64,000 bases of DNA from Peltaster fructicola (lineage: Eukaryota > Ascomycota > Dothideomycetes): contig CP051140.1 in the NCBI GenBank assembly GCA_001592805.2, positions 186,001-250,000 on the forward strand, written 5' to 3'. Every line of letters starts with the position of its first letter. Position 1 is the stretch's first letter. This document shows, piece after piece, positions 43,003 through 54,176 of the stretch. The notes under the pieces were generated by a model. The model ran no database searches, was not told the DNA's origin, and worked only from the letters and a program-made list of their open reading frames with translations. A program made the translations under genes and the position numbers.

Positions 43003-43407
43003 ATGGCTCCAAAAGGCAAGGGCAAGAGTAAAGATGCAGATGGCGACAAGGGTGGCTCCAAGACGAAAGGCGCACAATCGATCAATGTTCGACACGTCCT
43101 GTGCGAGAAGCACGCCAAGAAGGAGGAAGCTCTTGCGAAGCTCAACAATGGCGCCAAGTTTGACGACGTGGCAAGAGAGTTCTCAGAAGACAAAGCACGA
43201 CAAGGTACTGTGCTTCCGCTGATCATAGCGATGGCATACTGACTTGATGCAGGAGGAGCTCTTGGTTGGAAACAGCGTGGTGATCTGCTCGAAGCTTTTG
43301 CAGCTGTCGCATTCGAGCTTGAGCAATCGACTACCAGCAATCCGAAATACGCCGAGGCGAAGACGAGCGAAGGCTATCACATCATAATGGTTGAAGGACG
43401 TAAATGA
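43003..43407 (+). CDS. parvulin-type prolyl isomerase, PIN4/Par14-like
   Basis: Small parvulin PPIase like human PIN4 (Par14), a family linked to ribosome biogenesis and chromatin. Two exons: 43003-43204 and 43253-43407, intron 48 nt; about 118 residues. The basic N-terminal tail MAPKGKGKSKDADGDKGG is followed by the rotamase fold: INVRHVLCEKHAKKEEALAK, FDDVAREFSEDKARQGG joined across the intron to ALGWKQRGDL, AFELEQS and TSEGYHIIMVEGRK. No WW domain is present, which separates it from Pin1/Ess1. The phosphate-binding basic loop of Pin1 is absent. Confidence 0.9.
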
Positions 43408-45013
43408 GGCTGAGCAAGAGCGGGAAGCTGAACTGTGACCAGTATACCGATATGAAAGCAGATTTGCCATGCTTGTCAGATGGAAGAGTATGGGCACGAC
43501 TCACGAGAGCTTCGCACTGAAGAGATGCACAACATGAGATCCTGCGAACACGCTTGCTGGGTTGTTCTTGGCAGCACGTGGACATACGTCTCAGCACCAA
43601 ACGAGTGAATCGCTGACTATCGACCACTACATCCCATCTGACCATTAGCGCAGCATAGTGAGCCGAATCACACCACATTCGAGCATTCCCTAAGCATTCC
43701 AGCAAGGGTCATGATGATGGCAGCCACAAGCAAGACGACGCCGATCTTCTTAGTCACCGATCCTCGAGACCTCTTGAACAGAGCATTCAGCAATTCTGCC
43801 AAACAACAGATCAGACAAACGGCGCCATCAAGCCCGAATGGTCGAGGCTCAGGGCTCTGTCCTGTGCAGGCAAGTCTCTGTCCAGTCTTGCCCTTGTAGA
43901 GCTATGCGATGTCATCAATCTGCAAGCGTTGCATACGATCGCAAGACGTACGTAGCTCTTCGGACGCTCAACAGGACCAGTAGACTGGCTCCAACTACGC
44001 AGCCGTTTGCGTGGTCCACAACGCCATATTGTGCTCCTTCCAAGCTATTGTGTACAACAGAATTTGTCGCCGAACGATCAGCTCATGATACAACGAGATC
44101 TGCCAGAGGCGTGTTTCACAACGAAACTACAAGCGCGGCTCGAAGGGCAACTTATGAGACGAAAGCTTGATGCGTTCTTCGCTGTCCTGTGCTGTATGTG
44201 CTTACATCTCAGCAGATGTTCGAGATGGCATCTATCAACGGGAGGAGTTCATGGGAGCGGAAGGTGTTTCTACGATCTCTTTCGACAGGTCATTCCTTTC
44301 GTTGTCTTGAGACTATACGATGGTACAGGATCGACATGAAAGTGTGCACCAAAGCGAATTGGCAGCACTCGATGCCGTAACAGAGATGCTCAGAGCTAGT
44401 CAGCCTGTCGACTTCACGCTCTATGCACCACTTCACGACGAAAGTTACATGGTCGCTCGGGCATGACCACACCCATTGAAAAAGACAGACCAAACGAGTT
44501 CCTCCATCTCTCGGTCCTGACGACCGGAAGGACTTTGCGTTGTGATCTCGAGAAGAGCTCAAGTCAATGATGACATACCTGGCTATATTGGGTGCTACTG
44601 GGTCTTTCCCTGGCTCTCTGGCGCTGATTGTGCGTGACGGTTGCTCTAATCAGTACACGACGCCTACGGCACCAGGAGATACGACGACGCCCTTTGCATG
44701 AACAGGGACAACACCTCCCTAGGTCGAACATCGTTGATTCTCTCGCTGATCGAGACCTTCGGAACGCCATCGTACGATCAGGGGAACACTCATCACGCTA
44801 TCTGTTGCTGTGTTAGAGATCCCTTGTATCAGACAGCGATGTGTGCACAATGCGATAGTCCAATCCGCATATGAGAGCTCGGCAAACACGACGGTGCAGC
44901 ATTTGTCTCGGGAAATTCACCATCGACGATACAGAGGACTACGGACCGAGCATATATATTGGTGCCAGGGTAGCACGGCTTGAAGCGGTCGGCCATATGC
45001 TCGCTACTCTTGT
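43408..45013. other. intergenic region with fragments of coding-like sequence
   Basis: About 1.6 kb. Between 43711 and 44466 on the plus strand there are pieces with protein-like composition in different frames: TTPIFLVTDPRDLLNRAFSN (from 43711), SLSSLALVELCDVINLQALH (about 43875-43940), NLSPNDQLMIQRDLPEACFT (about 44060-44120) and ELAALDAVTEMLRASQPVDF (about 44355-44420). They cannot be joined by clear introns, and I do not recognise the family. It may be a decayed host gene or an unresolved multi-exon one. The rest of the region is featureless. Confidence 0.3.
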
Positions 45014-45961
45014 TCATGCCTGCTGGAAGTTGACGAGAAGTCTTCCAGTGGTACCTCCCGCCTTGTTCAGCTCCATGGCTTCCACTAGCTGATCTCGCCT
45101 GAAGACCCGTCCGACCTTGCTCTTAATCTCTCCCTTCAGTACCTTCTGGGCGATGTTCTCCAGCTCTGTCACATCCGCTCGAGTCTGGAAGAAGAATCCT
45201 TTTCGTCCTGCCGGCACCTTTGTAGTGACTCCAGGGTCAGCCACACTCACCAGCGCACCGTCCGACTTGAGAATAGTCCAGGAACGGTCGGTCGTGTTGC
45301 TGACACCACCCATGAGGACAAAGTCCAGGACGAGATCCACGTCCTTGACACGATTCTCAAAGTTATCGGTCTGGTAGTCGACGAACTCGTCAGCACCAAG
45401 ACCCAAGACATACCCTTTGTTCTTGCCTGAAGCTGTACCTATAACCTTCATGCCCTCAGCTTTGGCGAATTGGACTGCGAACGCGCCGCATATACCAGAA
45501 GCACCATGAATGAGTACAGTTTGTCCTGGCTTGTTCTGGCCAGCTGTGTGCAGAGCTTGCCATGCCGTCAGCGTTGGCATTGGCAATGACGCTGCCTGTT
45601 CGTCGCTGAGATCCTTCGGAACCGTGGCCAAGATGTTCTCGTCGACAACGATGTGTTCAGCAAATGCGCCCAGTTTGTCTGACATCGTCATGACCCGATC
45701 GCCGACCTTGAAGCGGGAGCTACCAGCACCAAGCCCAGCGACTGTGCCTACGAAGTCGACGCCAAGGATGAAAGGCAGTGGTAGTGGCCATGCGTCCTTG
45801 ACATAGCCTTCTCTGATCTTCCAGTCAAAAGGATTGATTCCAGCCAAGTGAATCTTGACGAGGATTTCACCCTTTCCTGGATTCGGCATTGGCACCTCGT
45901 CGAGTTGAAAGGTCTCAGGGCCACCATAGGAATGGAGTCGCCATGCTTTATGAACTGCCAT
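45014..45961 (-). CDS. MDR-superfamily NADP-dependent quinone oxidoreductase-like protein
   Basis: Zinc-independent medium-chain reductase of the quinone oxidoreductase type. Intronless, 315 residues. The N-terminal GroES-like domain (WRLHSYGGPETFQLDEVPMP, AGINPFDWKIREGY, LPFILGVDFVGTVAGLG) lacks the Cys/His zinc ligands of alcohol dehydrogenases. The Rossmann domain shows VLIHGASGICGAFAVQFAKA with a GASG-I-G nucleotide loop, followed by LGADEFVDY. Typical reactions are NADPH reduction of quinones or enones; the actual substrate is unknown. No signal peptide is present. Its promoter faces that of the SDR gene across about 975 bp. Confidence 0.88.
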   Translation of the reverse strand: MAVHKAWRLHSYGGPETFQLDEVPMPNPGKGEILVKIHLAGINPFDWKIREGYVKDAWPLPLPFILGVDFVGTVAGLGAGSSRFKVGDRVMTMSDKLGAFAEHIVVDENILATVPKDLSDEQAASLPMPTLTAWQALHTAGQNKPGQTVLIHGASGICGAFAVQFAKAEGMKVIGTASGKNKGYVLGLGADEFVDYQTDNFENRVKDVDLVLDFVLMGGVSNTTDRSWTILKSDGALVSVADPGVTTKVPAGRKGFFFQTRADVTELENIAQKVLKGEIKSKVGRVFRRDQLVEAMELNKAGGTTGRLLVNFQQA

Positions 45962-46936
45962 TGCGCCGATACAGGACTATCTGGTAGGTATGTTGTTGCG
46001 GTGGATTGTTCTCGTTTGGATGTCTGGTTGCTAGATTGCTAAGTCGGTTCTGACCCAGGCGATGTGTATTCTTATGTATATGCATGATGTCGGGTGGCGT
46101 TTCCAGAGCATACACCCAGGCTGTGTATTCGTTCGTACAATGCTGAGTAACTTCACTTGTTCGTACAACGCACCCAAGAGTGGTTCGCATCTGCTTTGCA
46201 AGCTTGATGCTTGGAAGTGTAGATGCTGCGGAAAGACTTCGCTCACATCCACCCGATCTTACAGCATGATTATATCAGCGTTGTTGTAAGGATCTCCTGT
46301 TATGTTGGCGCTCAGCGTTGTTGTACGAGCGCTAGTGATCTCGTACAAAGATCGAAAGCCCGACAGCACAGCCTCAAGCAAGGAATTACCCGAGTATAGC
46401 ATGGACTTAATGCAGACATGCATATGACCCGGACATATCAATGCTTGTGCGTTGCGCCTATTGTTCGAATCCCCAAGAGTATGGCCGAGAGGCATGGATG
46501 ATCTGCATAGGCATTACACAAGCAAAGCGATTCGAGAGGTCGTAACACCGCAAGAGAGCTAATGCCTGGCAACAACTTGATGCTCAATGGTTGTTCATCT
46601 TTCAATCAAATACGACGCTTACTGACATGCGGACGAATTGGGAGAGTGTGGCACTCTGTGCCGTGCAAGATCGCCGCTTCATCGAGTAACGGTGCCATCG
46701 CCCAGCATGCAGCATAATCGTCGTGCACGTCATGGCTGGTGAGAAAGCGTCCGCTGTCGTTTTCTACCGACTGTGATTCCTAAGCTGACCGTTACACTAG
46801 GCACACTCGACAAGAGGCAAGGATGCGGCTACCAAGGAATAGATCCATATAAGTATAACCCTCATGTATGCCTGAGATGGTGTACCTCGAACTCAGACGA
46901 CCTCACAACTTACTGAAAAGCACATACTCAGCCAAT
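45962..46936. promoter_or_regulatory. divergent region, MDR reductase / SDR
   Basis: About 975 bp between two divergent oxidoreductase genes. It contains the TATA-like element listed separately and no supported gene. Confidence 0.4.
46848..46857 (+). promoter_or_regulatory. TATA-like element upstream of SDR gene
   Basis: The sequence TATAAGTATA lies 89 bp before the ATG at 46937 but only 20 bp before the in-frame ATG at 46868. With transcription normally starting 25 bp or more downstream of a TATA box, the later ATG is the better start. Inferred from position only. Confidence 0.4.
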
Positions 46937-47882
46937 ATGTCAGGCGAATACATCACCGACGAGTCCACAAAGGTAGCCACCCCAAAAATGGTATACTACA
47001 CCCAAAAAGTGCACCATGAAGGCTACGACAGGATATCTCCTCTGAGACCCGAGCTGTCTGCGAAAGGGAAGAATGTGATAGTGACAGGAGGTGGAACAGG
47101 AATTGGCAAGGCTATCGCCACCAACTTCGCTATCGCCGGTGCAAAGTCTGTGACGATCCTTGGCCGTCGAGAAGATCGGCTCAAGTCAGCTTTGACTGAG
47201 ATCAACGGGGCTAAGACGGATGCTGCATCTGTCGTACAATACCGGATAACAGACTTGATGGAGCGTGAGCAGGTCGACGCAGCAGTCGAGAGCGTTGTGA
47301 AGGATCTTGGAAGTATCGATGTCCTAGTCACCAATGCTGCTGCCCTTCAAGAGTTGGGTCCTATCGTAGGATACGATGCCAAGGAGTTCATGCGTGGCTT
47401 TGACATGAATGTCCTCTCGACCTTCAACTCAGTCCAGAGTTTCTTATCGTCGAGCGGTCCACAGCCTATCATTATCAATATCTCGACTGCGCTCAGTCAT
47501 ACGGCTCCTATGCCCGGAGCGGTTGGCTATGCTGTCAGTAAAGCAGCCAACTTGAAGATGATGGACTACTTCGCAGCTGAGAATCCTCATCTTCATATCG
47601 TCAACGTACAGCCAGGTACTGTCGAGACAGAAATGAGTGCAAAGGTTGGTGTAAAGGGTCCTGACGATGGTGAGTGGACATGTCATGCTTTGGTGTCATA
47701 CTGATGAGGAAATAGCTAGTCTTCCAGGCCAGTTTTGTGTCTGGCTCGCGTCGCCCGAGGCCAGGTTTTTGAGGAGCAAGTTTGTATGGGCGAACTGGGA
47801 TGCTGATGAGCTTCTTGCCAAAGCCGACGAGATCAAGAACTCGAGGTTGTTCACATGGCTGCTAGATGGTGTGCCAATGTAG
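46937..47882 (+). CDS. short-chain dehydrogenase/reductase
   Basis: Classical SDR. Two exons: 46937-47669 and 47716-47882, intron 46 nt; about 299 residues. The cofactor loop GGGTGIGK is at 51-58, VTNAAA at 131-136 (the NNAG equivalent), Ser183 in NISTA, and the catalytic pair Tyr198 and Lys202 in GYAVSKAA. LGRRED after strand 2 suggests NADP(H) preference. The C-terminus, mostly exon 2, reads LPGQFCVWLASPEARFLRS, RFLRSKFVWANWDADEL, typical of a fungal SDR subgroup. An upstream in-frame ATG at 46868 would add 23 residues; it is disfavoured by the nearby TATA element. Substrate unknown. It lies just left of the sugar cluster and may or may not belong to it. Confidence 0.88.
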
Positions 47883-49369
47883 ATGCTGATCGCAATCGTG
47901 TATGTCATCAGTTAGAGGCTGCTCAAAGTGTCCTTGATGATTTCCACACTGGATGTGTGTGTAGCGATGTAGCAGGTGCAGAACGGCAGTCCCATCAGGT
48001 CCGTTGACTGGATCAAAAGCAGGCGATGATCTCAGTCAGGATCATGCTAGCAGCACTTTGGAAACATGCGCCGGCAATACTGTAAGGCACTTGCACTAGT
48101 CAGAGTAGGCCGCCTGTGTGCTGCGAGTGACAATGAAGTCTTGATGTATGTCGAAGCAACAAAAGCGAACTTCCTAGCAGGAAGATAGCCAAGACTTTTG
48201 GCACAAACAACCTAACACGACTTTTGCGCTTGCAGCACAAGCAGGCAAGAGTAATTGCAGACACACTGGGCGTCCATCTCTCTGCCTACCTGGCCCGAAG
48301 GTTCGCTACACCGATGTACGAGGTGCTGAACCACCTAGTCGAAGTCTGAGCACTGCAGCATTCCTGGTCTCACCAGTCCGAGTCGCCTAGCATGACTTTG
48401 AGCTCGCCAGTTCGTCAAGCTTCCATCAGCACACGATTTATGTGATCCTGCATGCAGCGATAGGCATGGATCGCGCTTGGTGCGATCTGCTATGTGCGAA
48501 TCGACTAACACACGCCTTGATGGCGACCGGCCTACCCACAGGTTGCCAAGACCACTGTCTGGCCTCGAACGCCTAGCCTGTCTCCAGCTATATACCACAG
48601 CATACATCAACGACAGACGATGCAAAGCTCTTCTGGCCACAACGGAAGAGCTCGATAATCGTGAGGGTGGTACCAGTCAAAAGAGTGCCAGTCAATATGA
48701 CTCTGATGGCTAAGAGGGTACCCTCCAATACCAGTCCAGGCTGTACACTGAGGTCTATCACGATGTAGACTTCAGCGGCATTTCGTCAGGCTCGGTTATC
48801 CAGAGCTGACACTGAAGACGATTGAGGTGTGCTCACACCTCGCTTCGTGTCGCCTGGCGTTCGCGGTCATGTGTCGCATCTCGCGGTGGGAGCTGGAGGC
48901 TCTTTGGTGGCTCATCAGCTCTGCAACGCACAGTCGGAAGAGTCGCCGTTCAAGGTGAGGTCGACCAGAGTTGGCCCGGGTCTATAACGACACTATTTCA
49001 CGCCTGTGCGCCACCACTTTGCTCCACTACATTCCACAATCCCCGTCACTTTGTCACCAACCGAGCCGCGCAGCAAAACTGGCTAGCCTCGCTACAGCAA
49101 TACTATCAAACTATCGCGGAATATCGGCAAGCACTTCAATGGCCATGCACCCCAGATCTACTAGAATCCTTGAGGTCAAGTCGCTGTGGATTGTTCGGTT
49201 ATTCTCCATGGGGAGATTCTTCACGTGGCGTGAGATCCCTTCTGATGCAGACATCACTCGGTCTATAAGTATCATAGATCGGGATCCACATGGATGTTCA
49301 TCAGCGACAACCTCAAGTTCGACCTGACCTAATCTATCACATCTTCACGAAAGCACCTTGGCCATCAAC
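47883..49369. other. intergenic ahead of the sugar transporter
   Basis: About 1.5 kb. Two overlapping frames (48822-49268 and 48971-49327) have irregular composition and no motif. The stretch likely includes the transporter's regulatory region; no specific site is assigned. Confidence 0.4.
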
Positions 49370-51010
49370 ATGCTAAGCCCAAAGACCTACCAGCTGTTGG
49401 TTGGTGTCTTCGCATCCTTGGGATCCGTACTCTACGGCTACGACTTGGGTGTCATCGGAGGAAGTGTTGCCTCGAAGTCCTTCATCAACACATTCAATCC
49501 AACCTCAAATGAAGTGTAGGTTGATCAACATCATACCCTATGGATAATCACTCATTGCTCGCAGTGGTGCCGTAGTGTCGGTTTTCACAGGTGGTGCCTT
49601 CTTTGGTGCAGGCTTTGCAGGGCCTGTTGGCGATTGGCTCGGACGACGACTCACTATCATGGTTGGCGCACTTATCTTCTGCCTGGGTGGAGGTCTTCAA
49701 ACTGGTGCACAGAGCCTTGGCTATCTCTATGCTGGACGATTCATCGCAGGCCTCGGCGTCGGATTTCTGGTCATGATCATTCCATTGTATCAGGCTGAGC
49801 TTGCACATCCCGACATTCGAGGACGTATTACCAGTCTACAACAGCTTATGTTAGCAGTTGGAGCGCTCGTGGCTAGTGAGTTGTTGTGAGCATGTCGAAT
49901 ACTAAGCACTAACTTGGCCCAGGCTGGTGCACTTATGGCACAAACCTGAACATATCCCCCGATGACAATGCACAATGGCGAATTCCACTTGGCATACAGA
50001 TCGTGCCAGCAGCCGTGCTGGCCCTGCTCATCCTTGCCTTCCCAGAATCTCCGAGATGGCTCATCGACCACGGCAAGACTGACCTTGGATTGAGGACACT
50101 CGCTAGACTACACGCAAATGGAAATGAACAAGATCCGTGGGTATTGGCAGAATTCGAGCAGATCCAAGCTGCTATCAGTCATGAGCATCAAGAGGCTGCT
50201 GGAGGCTACCGCGAGCTCTTCCGCGACCGTTCATCATTCCGACGACTCTTTTTGATGACTGCACTCCAAGCTTCCGTTCAGATGACTGGTGTCTCAGCCA
50301 TTCAGTATTTCGGACCAACCATCTACGCTCAACTTAATGTTTCGACACAGGACTCGCTCAAGTATCAGGCTATTGGCAGTGTTGTGGCGCTTGTAGCTAT
50401 CTGCGTCACTTCTCTTACAGTCGATCGTACTGGACGTCGCTGGCCACTCATTGGAGGTAACTTGGGCAACTGCTTCTGTTTTATTGTCGTTACAGCAGTC
50501 GTCGCTACATTCGCATCCGTCGACGAGCCTACTCAGAAGTCCCTCTTCTGGCTCTTTGTGGTCATCAATTGGCTTTACCAGATCTCCTTTTCATACACCT
50601 GCGGCACACTTTCCTGGGTCATCCCATCAGAGGTCTTCGACACAAAGACTCGCTCTAAGGGTGTGTCAATCGCGACCATGGTGTCCTTTGCATTCAACAC
50701 GATGATCGGGCAAATCACAGATCCAGCTATTGAGTCTGTCGGCTGGAGGTACTTCCTGCTATTCGTCATCTGCAACTTCACTAACGCGATCTTCTTCTGG
50801 GCATTGATGCCTGAGACTGCTCGACGCCCACTAGAAGAGATGAATGCACTCTTCTCGAGCCGTTCTTGGTTTGTGCCGACCATGCAACGAGATAGGCATG
50901 CACAGTACGACCTTGAGCAACGACATGAGGAGAAGCGAGCCAACTCAATACAGGATAACCAGGCGAAGAACGTCACGGCTATGGTTGAGGACAGGTCAGA
51001 TACCTCGTAA
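49370..51010 (+). CDS. MFS sugar transporter
   Basis: Sugar porter of the major facilitator superfamily, with about 12 membrane helices, in the plasma membrane. Three exons: 49370-49515, 49565-49875 and 49923-51010, introns 49 and 47 nt; about 514 residues. Family signatures: LYGYDLGVIGG in helix 1, GDWLGRRLTIMVGA (the GR[KR] loop between helices 2 and 3), AGRFIAGLGVGFL, the PESPRWLI signature after helix 6, DRTGRRWPLIGG between helices 8 and 9, and PETARRPLEEMN after helix 12 (PETKG-like). Substrate cannot be read from sequence; hexose, pentose or disaccharide porters all look like this. Next to the GH3 and GH51 genes, uptake of pentosides or short oligosaccharides is plausible. Confidence 0.92.
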
Positions 51011-51487
51011 GAGAAGAGACAGCATGCAGAGGACAGGTTCGGCGGCACTGAGATAAAGCGCCAAGCGCTGTAGAGACATCATTACACATATCTGCTTTTT
51101 CGTCTCCTCGGTCTGTATGTTGTATACTGCCATTGCCGAAACCTATGCTGCTGAGGATGTGTATCGAATCACCTCCTCACCACCATATGCTCCAATCGTA
51201 TGACACATATCTGTTTGCAGATTCTCGCAGTCATGGGGAATGTCGCTAGGGTGCCACATGGAAGATGTGCTACTTGGAGCTACTGTCTGTACACATATGA
51301 GCGCATGCAGACAGTCCGTTTGAGGATCTGCCGGCACTCCCCTTATTGAACCATTGGGCGAACCTTATAGTCTTCGCGGAGTGTCGGTCAGATACAGACC
51401 TCCAAGAACATCATCTGATCACTACCTTGTGTGGCTCAAGTCTCTCACATCGACGGTGCCTGGTTCCCTGCATACAAGCACGCAATC
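51011..51487. promoter_or_regulatory. spacer between transporter and GH3 gene
   Basis: About 480 bp holding the transporter 3' flank and the GH3 promoter. The frame is closed by TGA at 51416-51418, so the GH3 gene starts after that. Nothing else seen. Confidence 0.45.
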
Positions 51488-53728
51488 ATGCGGGAACACT
51501 TCGCTGCTGACACACCTGTCGCAATCGACGACATCCACAACCACCATAGCTACACCTTTGAAGATGCTGTTAAAGATGTCCAACAAGGACGACGTATCGA
51601 TGGAGCTGTTGCTCAACTTGTCTCGTCTCTCACAGACGAAGAATGTCTCTGGCTACTCGATGGCGATCCGAAATTCTACGATGGACTACGTACAATGTTT
51701 GAAGAGCGTTACAATATTCGACCATTCGTTATGGGTCGCTCAGACAGACTGCAGATCCCAGGCATACGATTCTCCGATGGACCTCGTGGAGTCTGTATTG
51801 GCAACTCAACTGCGTTTCCAGTCTCGACAGCGCGAGCCGCGACATTCGATACCAGCATTGAAAGACGAATCGGTGATGCCATTGGCAAGGAGGCAAAGGC
51901 GCAGGGAGCAAACCTCTTTGCTGGAGTCTGTATCAACCTCCCACGGCACCCTGCCTGGGGTAGATCTCAAGAGACCTACGGCGACGATCCGCTCGTGCTT
52001 GGTGCATTCGGCGCTGCTCTGACGCACGGTGTGCAGCAGCACGTTATGGCGTGTGTGAAGCACTTCGCTCTGAATTCCATGGAGAATGCCAGATTTCGAG
52101 TTGATGTCAAGATTGACGATGCAGCTCTGCATGAAGTGTACCTGCCACACTTCAAGCGAGTGATCGATGCTGGTGTCGCCAGTGTCATGTCTGCTTACAA
52201 CTCAGTCAACGGCGAGTGGGCTGGTCAGAGCAAGTTCCTGCTTGCAGATGTGTTGAGGGATCTCTGGAAGTTCGACGGTTTTGTCATGTCTGACTTTGTC
52301 TTTGGCCTGAGGGATGCAGCGCTGTCCTTGAAGAATGGCCTGGACCTTGAGGCGCCTTTTCAACAACAGCGACTCATGCATCTAAGACAGGGCATTGCCA
52401 AAGGAGAGGCGTCCTGGGAAGATGCGCGCAGGGCGTGCTTTCGGATCCTGAAGAAGCAGTTGCAGTTCCATACGTCTACCGCTACCAGCGTCCCAGATCA
52501 GTCAGTTGTCTTCTGCGCAGAGCACAGAGCCCTCGCGAGAGAAACAGCTGCTCGGTCTGTTGTGCTCTTGAAGAACGACAACGTCCAAGGGATACCTCTG
52601 CTACCGCTACAGCTGAATAATGTCCGCAGAATCGCTATCATTGGTCGACTAGCAAGTGCTGACAATACCGGAGACATGGGATCATCTCGAGTGATCAGCC
52701 CTAAAGTCGTCACATTGGTAGAAGCATTACAAGAAGCGCTTCCAGACGTTGAAGTTGTGATGGATGATGCCGACGACATCGACCAGGCACGTGCAACAGC
52801 TCAGGAAGCAGATCTAGCCATCTGCATTGTTGGTTACAGTGCGCATGACGAAGGAGAGTACGTGATCCCGTCACTGCCGCAAGATCCTGAGCTCTATGCT
52901 TGTCTGCCACCTACAGAAAACGACATGGAAGAAGAGGTTGCAGCACGACTGAGAGGAGATGCGACTCCTGGATCTGCCGAAGGTCTGGTAGCTGGAGCTG
53001 GTGGTGATCGCAAGTCGTTGCAACTCAGATCGCAGGACGAAGCGATAGTGACAGCTGTGCTGCAGGTCAATCCTCGAACGATTATGACAGTGGTCTGCGC
53101 TGGAGCTGTACTCATGCATGAGCTGATTCAAAAGGTTCCGACAGCATTGATTACCTGGTATGCTGGATCTGAAGGTGGCCACGGCCTCACGGATGTTCTC
53201 TTGGGCAAGATAGATGCCAGTGGCAGGCTGCCATTCTCCATCCCGAAGAGCGAGAAGCACCTATCGTTCTTCCAGATCGACGCACGTGAGATCACTTACG
53301 ATCGTTGGCATGGACAACGTCTCTTAGACAAGCTTGGAGTCGAGGCGGCGTATCCGTTCGGCTACGGTCTCTCTTATAGCAAGTTTGAGCTCAGCGACTT
53401 CACTGTGAGCACATCGACAAGCATCGATCCACATGAAGCACTGCTGGTCCAACTGTCGATCAAGAATACTGGCCATCGAAGAGGTCGCTATGTTGCCCAG
53501 GCATATGCAATGCCGCATTTGGAAGGCTTTCCAGGTCAGGTTTTGGTTGGGTTCTTGCCTGTAGACCTTGAGCCGCAGGAGCAGCAAAGAGTAAGATTCC
53601 CTGCATCAATACAGCCGATATCACAGTGGAAGGAAGGCAAGTTTGTGCTACCACAGAACCTGGTCGACTTCGAGGTTGGAGCATTCGCTGGCGATAGGCA
53701 AGCAGTCAGAACGCAGCTGTACATATGA
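51488..53728 (+). CDS. GH3 family beta-glycosidase, intracellular type
   Basis: Glycoside hydrolase family 3, cleaving terminal beta-linked glucose, xylose or related sugars. Intronless, about 746 residues from the first ATG after an in-frame stop. There is no signal peptide, unlike most secreted fungal GH3 enzymes. Domain 1 (TIM-like) has IPGIRFSDGPRGV, WGRSQETYGDDP, CVKHFALNS and the nucleophile Asp269 in FDGFVMSDFVFGLRDA. Domain 2 carries VVLLKNDN, IAIIGRLASADNTGDMGSS and DEGEYV with the following GGDRKSLQLR. Domain 3 is FN3-like (YPFGYGLSYSKFEL). The SDFVFGLRDA and DEGEYV..GGDRKSL patterns recall actinobacterial-style GH3 enzymes more than classical fungal beta-glucosidases. Confidence 0.88.
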   Translation: MREHFAADTPVAIDDIHNHHSYTFEDAVKDVQQGRRIDGAVAQLVSSLTDEECLWLLDGDPKFYDGLRTMFEERYNIRPFVMGRSDRLQIPGIRFSDGPRGVCIGNSTAFPVSTARAATFDTSIERRIGDAIGKEAKAQGANLFAGVCINLPRHPAWGRSQETYGDDPLVLGAFGAALTHGVQQHVMACVKHFALNSMENARFRVDVKIDDAALHEVYLPHFKRVIDAGVASVMSAYNSVNGEWAGQSKFLLADVLRDLWKFDGFVMSDFVFGLRDAALSLKNGLDLEAPFQQQRLMHLRQGIAKGEASWEDARRACFRILKKQLQFHTSTATSVPDQSVVFCAEHRALARETAARSVVLLKNDNVQGIPLLPLQLNNVRRIAIIGRLASADNTGDMGSSRVISPKVVTLVEALQEALPDVEVVMDDADDIDQARATAQEADLAICIVGYSAHDEGEYVIPSLPQDPELYACLPPTENDMEEEVAARLRGDATPGSAEGLVAGAGGDRKSLQLRSQDEAIVTAVLQVNPRTIMTVVCAGAVLMHELIQKVPTALITWYAGSEGGHGLTDVLLGKIDASGRLPFSIPKSEKHLSFFQIDAREITYDRWHGQRLLDKLGVEAAYPFGYGLSYSKFELSDFTVSTSTSIDPHEALLVQLSIKNTGHRRGRYVAQAYAMPHLEGFPGQVLVGFLPVDLEPQEQQRVRFPASIQPISQWKEGKFVLPQNLVDFEVGAFAGDRQAVRTQLYI

Positions 53729-54176
53729 TATCGCAGACACTGCTTTCGGTGCTCGGTTTGTTCTGTAGTCGAGCCATCGACGAGGGTCCGGCCAATAGGA
53801 GATATGCTGGTCGACTGTACCTCATTCACATGCCAACTGACAAACGCAGTGGATTGCATGCTCATCCAGGAAGTCAGGGAATGTTTAGAAATGTGCTCGC
53901 TTCGGCACATGTGCCAAGACATCTCCACATGGCAAGTGACCAGGGTCCCAAGGATCGCGGAGTGTCGGAGAGAGTGCAAAGTTGTGGAATCGGCCATTAT
54001 CGGCCATTATGGCCTTCGTATGATCTGCTTGACCATAAAGGGTACAAATCAACCACGAGGTGGCAGCTGACGAGTTGGACGAGCTCCATTTCACGAGTAA
54101 GCCGGCACTCGGACTCCAACGGAGTGTGGCAGCCCATCACCTTACGAGCTTGTGACAGTACTGGCGCATTGCATGC
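53729..54176. other. spacer between convergent GH3 and Zn2Cys6 genes
   Basis: About 450 bp of 3' flanks. A tandem pair of CGGCCATTAT units lies near 53990-54011. A plus-strand frame (53725-54213) is not supported as a gene. Confidence 0.45.

Noticed and set aside
44871-45092. CSICLGKF motif hinting at a RING finger
   Set aside because: Only one CxxC pair is present, the remaining zinc ligands are missing, and the frame runs antisense into the MDR reductase.
46462-46492. tRNA-like boxes (TGTTCGAATCCCC and TGGCCGAGAGG)
   Set aside because: The B-box-like element precedes the A-box-like one on the same strand, the reverse of a tRNA gene, and no cloverleaf can be drawn.
48822-49268. 148-codon plus-strand frame upstream of the transporter
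   Set aside because: Arg/Ser/Cys-rich, overlaps another frame, no known domain; probably promoter DNA.
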